Source: Corynebacterium falsenii | GTDB taxonomy: Bacteria; Actinomycetota; Actinomycetes; Mycobacteriales; Mycobacteriaceae | Length of the DNA stretch: 64,000 nucleotides | Direction: 5' to 3' | Assembly: GCF_020099275.1 (NCBI RefSeq) | Contig: NZ_CP083646.1 | Location: 558,001 to 622,000 of the forward strand | In this document: positions 57,681-64,000 of the stretch, piece by piece | How positions within the stretch are numbered: the first letter of the stretch is position 1 | Layout of the letters: every line of letters starts with the position of its first letter | Position numbers and translations under genes: made by a program | The notes under the pieces: generated by a model | Databases searched by the model: none | Told to the model about the DNA's origin: nothing | The model's input: only the letters and a program-made list of their open reading frames with translations

Positions 57681-60600
57681 ATGGACAGCACGTCACGCCC
57701 CACCACGATCACGGAAATGCGCGACTGGCTGCGCAACTGGGTGGCGGACACGACCGGACTGTCTACCGCGGATATCGCCGACGACCGCTCGCTGGAAGCC
57801 TTCGGGCTGTCCTCGCGCGACGTCGTGGTGCTATCCGGAGACCTGGAACGCCTCACCGGCCAGGTACTCGACGCCACCATCGCCTACGAATTCAACACCA
57901 TTAGCGCGCTCGCGGACTACCTCATCAACGGGCGCGGGGATGGCGCGAACCTCGGCAGCCTCCAAGCAGCCGTGACCAGCGGATCCGGCCGAGCACTCAC
58001 GCCCGAGGAACGCGACATCGCCATCGTCGGCATGGCCGGAAGCTACCCCGGCGCACCAAACGCCAAGGCCATGTGGGACATGTTCGCCAACTACCGCAGC
58101 GGCGTGGGCGAACCACCCGCGGGCCGCTGGGCCGAATACGCGGGGGAGGACAACCTCTCCGAGCGGATGAAGGACGCACAGCTCACCGGCGGCTACATCG
58201 AGGACATCGCCAGCTTCGACGCGGAATTCTTCGGCCTTTCTCCGCTCGAAGCCGCCAACATGGATCCCCAGCAGCGCATCCTGCTGCAGCTCACGTGGGA
58301 GGCTCTGGAGCATGCGCACATCCCCGCCAACCAGCTGCGTGGACTGCCCGTGGGCGTGTTCATGGGCAGCACCAACAACGACTACGCGATGCTCATCTCC
58401 GCCGACCCGGCCGAGGCGCATCCGTACGCGCTCACCGGCAACTCCACGGCCGTGATCGCCAACCGTATCTCCTACGCCTACGACTTCCGCGGCCCGTCGG
58501 TGGCCGTGGACACGGCGTGCTCGTCCTCGCTGGTGGCGATCCACCAGGCCGTGCGCTCCCTGCGCGACGGTGACTCCACCGTGGCCATCGCCGGCGGCGT
58601 GAACCTGCTGGCCAGCCCGTTTGCCTCCGTGGCGTTCTCGGAACTCGGCGTGCTCAGCCCGACCGGCGCTATCCACGCTTTTAGCGACGACGCCGACGGC
58701 ATCGTCCGCTCCGATGGTGCTGGCGTGATCGTGCTGAAGCGCTTGGCTGACGCGCGCCGGGACGGCGATACCGTCATGGCCGTGATCAAGGGCAGCGCGG
58801 TGAACTCCGACGGCCGCTCCAACGGCCTGACCGCCCCGAACCCGGACGCGCAGGTGGACGTGCTGCGCGCCGCATACAACGACGCGGGCATCGACCCTAC
58901 CACCGTGGATTACGTGGAAGCCCACGGCACCGGCACCATCCTGGGTGATCCCATTGAGGCCACCGCCCTGGGTGCCGTGCTGGGGCACAACCGCCCAGCC
59001 GACCGTCCGCTGCTGCTCGGCTCCGCGAAGACGAACTTCGGCCACACCGAGGCGGCCGCGGGTGTGGCGGGCGTGATGAAGGTGACGATGGCGATGCAGC
59101 AAGACTTGCTGCCGCCCTCGCTGAACTACTCCGGGCCGAACCCGTACATCGACTTCGACAAGGAACACCTGGAGGTCGTGGAGGATCCGCGCGAGTGGCC
59201 GGAGTATTCCGGGCGCGCCATCGCAGGTGTCTCCGGCTTCGGCTTCGGCGGCACGAACGCGCACGTTGTGGTGGTCTCCCCGGAGCCGCAGGACTTGGCG
59301 CGCGCGGCTGGTGCTGCTGATGGCCAGCCTGCCGAGCCCGGAACCGAGCCCGTCGGCTTGGACTGCCCCGCGCTGCTGCCCGTCAGTGGCCTGCTGCCCT
59401 CCCGCCGCCGCCAGGCCGCGGCGGACCTCAAGGACTGGATGGAGGAGAACGGCGCCGACGCCGCAGACTCAGACTCCGCCGACCTCACCGCCATCGCCCG
59501 CGCGCTGGCCGGCCACAACCACGGCCGTTCCCGCGGCGTGGTGCTCGCCGCCGACCGCGATAGCGCCTTCGAGGGCTTGAACCGCCTCGCCGAGGGTCGC
59601 AGCGGTTCCATGATCAAGGTCGCCGATTCCCCGTCCGCCAACGGCGCGGTGTGGGTGTTCTCTGGCTTCGGCTCCCAGCACCGCAAGATGGGCAAGGCCC
59701 TCTACGAGCAGTCCCCGTTCTTCGCCGCCCGCCTGGACGAGATCGACGAGATCGTCCAGCGCGAATCCGGCTGGTCCTTCGTGGACATGGTGCTCGATGA
59801 CGAGCAGAACTACGACACCGAAACCGCACAAGTCGGCATCACCTGCTTGCAGATCGCGCTCACGGACCTGCTGTTCCACCTGGGCGCACGCCCCGCAGCC
59901 GTGGCGGGCATGTCCATGGGTGAAATCGCCGCCGCCTACGCCACCGGTGGCCTGAACCGCGATGATGCCGTGCGCATCGCCTGCCACCGCTCCCGCCTCA
60001 TGGGCGAAGGCGAGAAGATGCTCGTGGGAGATAAGCAAGGCGCGATGGCCGTGGTGGAGTTCGGCGTCGACGATCTAGCAACCTTCACCGCCGAGCACCC
60101 CGAGTTCGCGAAGGTAGAGGCCGCCGTCTACGCGGCCCCCGGCATGACCACGGTGGGCGGACCCGCCACGCTCGTGCAGAAGCTCGTGGACTACCTCGAG
60201 GAGCAGGGCAAGTTCGCCCGCATGCTCCCGGTCAAGGGCGCGGGCCACACCTCCACCCTGGACCCGATCCTCGGCGAGCTGCACTACGAAATCTGCGATA
60301 TCGATCCGCAGCCGCTGCAGATCCCGCTGTACTCCTCGGTGGATCGCGGCCGCGTCTACGGCGTGGGCGAGACGGTCCACGATGCCGAGTACTTCCTGCG
60401 CTGCACCCGCCAGCCCGTCTGGTTCTCCGATGCCACCGGCAAGCAGTTCGATGACGGTTTCCGTACCTTCCTGGAGATCTCCCCGAACCCGGTGGCCCTC
60501 ATGCCGATGATGAACAACTCCTTCGCGCATGATGCCAGCGATTCCAAGCTGATGTTCCTGCTCAAGCGCAAGGAGCCGGAGGCCGAGACCATCCTTAGCG

Positions 60601-62774
60601 CCCTGGCTGAGCTGTACGTTCAGGGCGCCGATATTGACTTGAAACGCCTCGTGGGCCCCGGCCCGATTGCTGATGTTCCCGGTGTGCACTGGAACCTGCA
60701 GCGGCATTGGACGAACGCGCGGCCGTCGTCCGGCGGCGTGGTGGATCTGCCGGGCACGCGCGTGAACCTGCCCGGTGGCACGGTCGCGTTCTCCGTGGCC
60801 GCTGATACGGTGCCGAGCGTTCCGGCGCTTGTGGAGTCCGTCGCCGCCGAGGTGGCTGGTGACGCAAACATCGTGGCCGTCGAGGAGCACTCTCCGCTGC
60901 CGACCGCGGGCCAGCTCACGACCATCGCCTCGCGCACGCTTGGCGGCTGGTCCATCGCCGTCCACGACGCCGAATCCGCCTCCCTGCCCCTCCTCGCCGA
61001 GGCGTTCGCATCCTCCCTGCTCGGGTCCGCTGCCGCAAGCTCTTCGTCCGCCGACGCCACCAGCCTCCCCGGTGACGATCCCGCCCAGGGTGTCGCCGGT
61101 GGCGCTGGTGTTGGTGGAGCCGCTGTCGCTGGTGCCGCTGGCGAGGAGAAGACAACCGCCGGCAACAAGCTGCCCGAAGTGGACGAAGGTGCGGCCCGCT
61201 GGTCCCCGGAGTCTGGGGAAAAGCCCGCCGACCGGCTGCGATCAATCGTCTCTGAGTCCATGGGCTACGACATTGAAGATCTGCCCGGCGAACTGCCGCT
61301 CATCGACCTGGGCCTGGATTCGCTCATGGGCATGCGCATCAAGAACCGGGTGGAGTACGACTTTGATCTTCCCCCGCTGCAGGTGCAGACGCTGCGTGAT
61401 GCCTCGGTGGATGATGTCATCGCGATGGTCGAGCGCATGATCGCGGAGCGCCACGAATCCGCCGACGCCGCTGGTGCCGCTGACGCCACTGACGCCGCTG
61501 AAACTGGCGAGTCCAGTGCTGCCGCCGAGGGCGGGGAAGCTGGTGGCGTCGATAATAAAGACGAGAAGGACAATAAGGAGGAAGCAGACGCGACCACGGA
61601 TTACACCGCCACTGGCGGCGGAGTGGCCCCGCGCGATGCCTCCGAGCGCCTCGTGTTCGCCACGTGGGCGAAGGTGACCGGCAAGGCCGCCAAGGGCGTG
61701 ACCAGCAAACTTCCGCAGATCACCGACGAGCACGCCGAGGCCATCGCCGAGCGACTGTCCGAGCGGTCCGGCGCGACGATCAGCGCCTCGGACGTGCACA
61801 GCGCCGAGACGATGGAACCGCTCAGCGACCTCGTGCGCGACAGCCTCGAAAGCGAAGTGGAAGGCAACATCCGCGTGCTGCGTGCCCGCGGCGACAGCGA
61901 TGCCGCCAAGGCGGCGCCAGCAGTGTTCGTGTTCCATCCGGCCGGTGGGTCGTCCGTGGTGTTCAACCCGCTCATGCGGCGCCTTCCCGAGGACGTGCCC
62001 GTCTACGGCGTGGAACGACTCGAAGGCGAGCTCAGCGAACGCGTGGCGCAGTACCTCGACGAGATCGTGGAACTCGCCGCGGGTCAGCCCGTCATCCTCA
62101 GCGGATGGAGCTTCGGCGGCGCATTGGCCTACGAGGCCGCGCACCAGCTCGCGCAACGGGCCAAGGCAGGCGAGCCGAGCGCGGAGGTCGCACGGATCGT
62201 GCTGCTGGATACCGTGCAGCCGAAGAACCCCGCGCCCGACACCGCCGAGGAGATGCACGCCCGGTGGGACCGCTACGCCGACTTTGTGCAGCGCACCTAC
62301 GGGCTGCCGCTGGAGATCCCGCACGAGCTGCTGGACGAGCACGGCGAATCCGTGATGCTGACGCTGTTCCAGCAGTTCCTCGAATCCCCCGAGGCCAAGG
62401 GCATGGGACTGCCGGCGGGCGTGCTGGAGCACCAGCGGGCCAGCTTCGTGGACAACCGGATCCTGGACTCGCTGGACTTCGCTGCGTGGTCGGATGTGGA
62501 TGCGCCGGTGACGCTGTTTAGGGCGTCCAGGATGCACGATGGCGCCATTGAACTGGAACCCGCCTATGCTGAGATTGCTGAAGACGGCGGGTGGTCGCAG
62601 ATCGTGGACGATCTGGAGATCGTGCACCTGCGCGGCGACCACCTGGCGATCGTGGATGAGCCGGATATTTCCACGGTGGGCCGGATTGTGACGGAGCGGA
62701 TTCGGCAGATGCAGGCCGGCGAGGCCGAGGCTGGCGAGGCCGATAAGGCCGGCGACGGTAACCGAGAGAGCTAG
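57681..62774 (+). CDS. pks13: Polyketide synthase Pks13, mycolic acid condensing enzyme
   Basis: Pks13 joins the FadD32-activated acid to a carboxylated acyl-CoA from the AccD4 complex, making the 2-alkyl 3-keto acid that becomes corynomycolate, and releases it by its thioesterase. The 1697-residue protein has, in order: N-terminal ACP (S45 in GLSSRD), ketosynthase (C280 in DTACSSS, EAHGTGT, NFGHTEAAAG), acyltransferase (S745 in GMSMGE), second ACP (S1214 in GLDSLMG) and C-terminal thioesterase (S1477 in GWSFGG). Ala/Gly/Ser/acidic linkers at about 1115-1180 and 1255-1310 are low-complexity. I start at the ATG at 57681, with GGGAG 8 bases upstream; an ATG at 57666 is the alternative. accD4 follows after 11 bp. 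Confidence 0.97.
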   Translation: MDSTSRPTTITEMRDWLRNWVADTTGLSTADIADDRSLEAFGLSSRDVVVLSGDLERLTGQVLDATIAYEFNTISALADYLINGRGDGANLGSLQAAVTSGSGRALTPEERDIAIVGMAGSYPGAPNAKAMWDMFANYRSGVGEPPAGRWAEYAGEDNLSERMKDAQLTGGYIEDIASFDAEFFGLSPLEAANMDPQQRILLQLTWEALEHAHIPANQLRGLPVGVFMGSTNNDYAMLISADPAEAHPYALTGNSTAVIANRISYAYDFRGPSVAVDTACSSSLVAIHQAVRSLRDGDSTVAIAGGVNLLASPFASVAFSELGVLSPTGAIHAFSDDADGIVRSDGAGVIVLKRLADARRDGDTVMAVIKGSAVNSDGRSNGLTAPNPDAQVDVLRAAYNDAGIDPTTVDYVEAHGTGTILGDPIEATALGAVLGHNRPADRPLLLGSAKTNFGHTEAAAGVAGVMKVTMAMQQDLLPPSLNYSGPNPYIDFDKEHLEVVEDPREWPEYSGRAIAGVSGFGFGGTNAHVVVVSPEPQDLARAAGAADGQPAEPGTEPVGLDCPALLPVSGLLPSRRRQAAADLKDWMEENGADAADSDSADLTAIARALAGHNHGRSRGVVLAADRDSAFEGLNRLAEGRSGSMIKVADSPSANGAVWVFSGFGSQHRKMGKALYEQSPFFAARLDEIDEIVQRESGWSFVDMVLDDEQNYDTETAQVGITCLQIALTDLLFHLGARPAAVAGMSMGEIAAAYATGGLNRDDAVRIACHRSRLMGEGEKMLVGDKQGAMAVVEFGVDDLATFTAEHPEFAKVEAAVYAAPGMTTVGGPATLVQKLVDYLEEQGKFARMLPVKGAGHTSTLDPILGELHYEICDIDPQPLQIPLYSSVDRGRVYGVGETVHDAEYFLRCTRQPVWFSDATGKQFDDGFRTFLEISPNPVALMPMMNNSFAHDASDSKLMFLLKRKEPEAETILSALAELYVQGADIDLKRLVGPGPIADVPGVHWNLQRHWTNARPSSGGVVDLPGTRVNLPGGTVAFSVAADTVPSVPALVESVAAEVAGDANIVAVEEHSPLPTAGQLTTIASRTLGGWSIAVHDAESASLPLLAEAFASSLLGSAAASSSSADATSLPGDDPAQGVAGGAGVGGAAVAGAAGEEKTTAGNKLPEVDEGAARWSPESGEKPADRLRSIVSESMGYDIEDLPGELPLIDLGLDSLMGMRIKNRVEYDFDLPPLQVQTLRDASVDDVIAMVERMIAERHESADAAGAADATDAAETGESSAAAEGGEAGGVDNKDEKDNKEEADATTDYTATGGGVAPRDASERLVFATWAKVTGKAAKGVTSKLPQITDEHAEAIAERLSERSGATISASDVHSAETMEPLSDLVRDSLESEVEGNIRVLRARGDSDAAKAAPAVFVFHPAGGSSVVFNPLMRRLPEDVPVYGVERLEGELSERVAQYLDEIVELAAGQPVILSGWSFGGALAYEAAHQLAQRAKAGEPSAEVARIVLLDTVQPKNPAPDTAEEMHARWDRYADFVQRTYGLPLEIPHELLDEHGESVMLTLFQQFLESPEAKGMGLPAGVLEHQRASFVDNRILDSLDFAAWSDVDAPVTLFRASRMHDGAIELEPAYAEIAEDGGWSQIVDDLEIVHLRGDHLAIVDEPDISTVGRIVTERIRQMQAGEAEAGEADKAGDGNRES

Positions 62775-62785
62775 AGGGATTACTT

Positions 62786-64000
62786 GTGACTGACACGACG
62801 CAACCAGAGGGCACCAACCCCGAGGATGCTGCGGGCGGTGCTGTGAACGGCGCGACGGCGCAGAAGCTCGCGGACCTGCACGCCCGCCTCGAAAAGGCCC
62901 AAGACCCCGGCTCCGAGAAGGCCAAGGCAAAGCGCGACGAAGCAGGCTTCACCACCCCGCGCCAGCGCATCGCCGCGCTGCTGGACGAAGGTACCTTCGT
63001 CGAGATCGGTGCCCTCGGCCGCGCGCCGGGCGATGAAGACGCGCCCTACGGCGACGGCGTGGTCACCGGTTACGGCCAGGTCAACGGCCGCACCATTGCC
63101 GTGTACGCGCACGATAAGACCGTCTACGGCGGCTCCGTGGGCGAGACGTTCGGCAAGAAGGTCGTGGAGGTCATGGACATGGCCACCCGCATCGGCTGCC
63201 CCATCGTTGGTATCAACGACTCCGGTGGCGCCCGCATTCAGGACGCCGTGATGTCCCTAGCTATGTACTCCGAAATCGGCCGCCGCCAGTTGCCGTTGAG
63301 CGGACAGAGCCCGCAGATCTCCATTCTGCTCGGCCCCTCCGCTGGCGGTGCCGTGTATGCGCCCGTGACCACGGACTTCGTTGTGGCCGTGGAGGGTCGC
63401 ACGCAGATGTTCGTCACCGGCCCCGCCGTGATCGAGTCCGTCACCGGCGAGAAGGTCTCCATGGAGGAGCTCGGCGGCGCGCGCCAGCAGGCCCGCAACG
63501 GCAACGTCTCCTACGTGGCTCCCTCCGAGGAAGAGGCCTTCAACTACGTCAAGGATCTGCTGGACTTCCTACCCAGCAGCGCGTTCGACCCCACGCCGGA
63601 GTTCTGGAGTGCTTCCGACGAGCTGACCGCCCGCGATTACGAGCTCAACGACATCATCCCGGACGACCCGAACGCCGCCTACGACATCATGGACGTGCTC
63701 ACGCGCATCTTCGATGACGAGAACGTGCTCGAGGTCCAGGAGGATTACGGCTCCAACGTCATCACGGCATTCGCCCGCATCGATGGTCATTCCGTCGGCG
63801 TGGTCGCCAACCAGCCCATGGTCTTGGCCGGGTGCCTGGATGCGGACGCTGCCGATAAGGCCGCCCGTTTCATTCGTATTTGCGACGCCTACAACATCCC
63901 CTTGGTCTGGGTCGTGGACACGCCTGGATACATGCCCGGCGTGGAGCAGGAAAAGGTGGGCTTGATCCACCGCGGCGCAAAACTGGCCTTCGCCACGGTG
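62786..64000 (+). CDS. accD4: Acyl-CoA carboxylase beta subunit AccD4, N-terminal part (continues past window)
   Basis: The frame is open from the GTG at 62786 to the window end (405 codons). AccD4 pairs with the biotinylated AccA3 and other subunits to carboxylate the acyl-CoA that Pks13 uses as extender. The sequence has PRQRIAALLDEGTFVEIGALG, GDGVVTGYGQVNGRTIAVYAHDKTVYGGSVGETFGKKVVEVMDMA, the oxyanion-type SGGARIQDAVMSL and ILLGPSAGGAVYAP, then VVANQPMVLAGCLDADAADKAARFIRICDAYNIPLVWVVDTPGYMPGVEQEK. It follows pks13 by 11 bp with GAGGGAT as ribosome site, so the two form an operon. The C-terminus is outside the window. Confidence 0.95.
   Translation, partial: MTDTTQPEGTNPEDAAGGAVNGATAQKLADLHARLEKAQDPGSEKAKAKRDEAGFTTPRQRIAALLDEGTFVEIGALGRAPGDEDAPYGDGVVTGYGQVNGRTIAVYAHDKTVYGGSVGETFGKKVVEVMDMATRIGCPIVGINDSGGARIQDAVMSLAMYSEIGRRQLPLSGQSPQISILLGPSAGGAVYAPVTTDFVVAVEGRTQMFVTGPAVIESVTGEKVSMEELGGARQQARNGNVSYVAPSEEEAFNYVKDLLDFLPSSAFDPTPEFWSASDELTARDYELNDIIPDDPNAAYDIMDVLTRIFDDENVLEVQEDYGSNVITAFARIDGHSVGVVANQPMVLAGCLDADAADKAARFIRICDAYNIPLVWVVDTPGYMPGVEQEKVGLIHRGAKLAFATV

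Noticed and set aside
61242..62930. Long antisense frame opposite pks13, and similar ones opposite glfT2, cop1 and the NYN gene
   Set aside because: They mirror the GC-rich third positions of the real genes and have Arg/His/Gly/Val-biased translations without domains.

Overview
The window is chromosomal DNA of a mycolic-acid-bearing actinobacterium, almost certainly a Corynebacterium. The reasons are the complete corynemycolate and arabinogalactan gene set (glf, glfT2, ubiA, two mycolyltransferases, a Culp6-type cutinase, fadD32, pks13, accD4), high G+C DNA, an rrn operon with a tRNA-free spacer, Lsr2, a class E sortase, and many leaderless promoters (TANNNT, 7 nt, start codon). I cannot name the species. 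No phage, insertion sequence, CRISPR array or tRNA gene is visible.

Region 1 (1-6.3 kb): the 5' end of an AftA-type arabinosyltransferase, a NYN-domain protein divergent from a small GntR/YtrA regulator across a perfect 10-bp inverted repeat, then biotin genes bioA-bioD facing bioF. bioA has a leaderless promoter overlapped by a BioQ-type inverted repeat.

Region 2 (6.3-12.5 kb): one rrn operon, 16S-23S-5S, with leader and spacer antitermination-like boxes and a strong terminator.

Region 3 (12.7-29.3 kb): a mix of envelope, stress and housekeeping genes: membrane-anchored VWA protein, DHA2-type exporter, RluA-like pseudouridine synthase, a 54-aa PorA/PorH-like peptide, UspA tandem protein, TetR regulator, YidC paralogue divergent from a sortase plus a 51-aa membrane protein, DUF2020 lipoprotein, Lsr2, Tat-exported PhoD phosphatase, RecB-like nuclease, MsrA and superoxide dismutase.

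Region 4 (29.5-44.4 kb): L-lactate dehydrogenase, patatin-like protein, glycerophosphodiester phosphodiesterase, LCP ligase, CPBP protease and amidase (overlapping), pheA-phosphoglycerate mutase pair, a repeat-dense intergenic stretch (39.3-39.86 kb), a zincin-like protein, a septum-formation-family protein, serS, PlsC acyltransferase and a HAD phosphatase.

Region 5 (44.4-64 kb): the cell-wall block. Glf and GlfT2 make galactan, the PAP2 protein and UbiA make the decaprenyl-phospho-arabinose precursor, FadD32-Pks13-AccD4 condense mycolic acids, and the two mycolyltransferases attach them. From sodA to accD4 the order follows that of Mycobacterium tuberculosis (Rv3846 to Rv3799c), but aftB, normally between ubiA and the mycolyltransferase, is absent.

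The least explained signals are a dispersed asymmetric motif (GTGGCGTCG followed by a purine, often with ATAAA a few bases on), seen 20 times on both strands, an 87-bp palindromic element at 39.65 kb, and intergenic tandem arrays with periods of 7, 14 or 21 bp.
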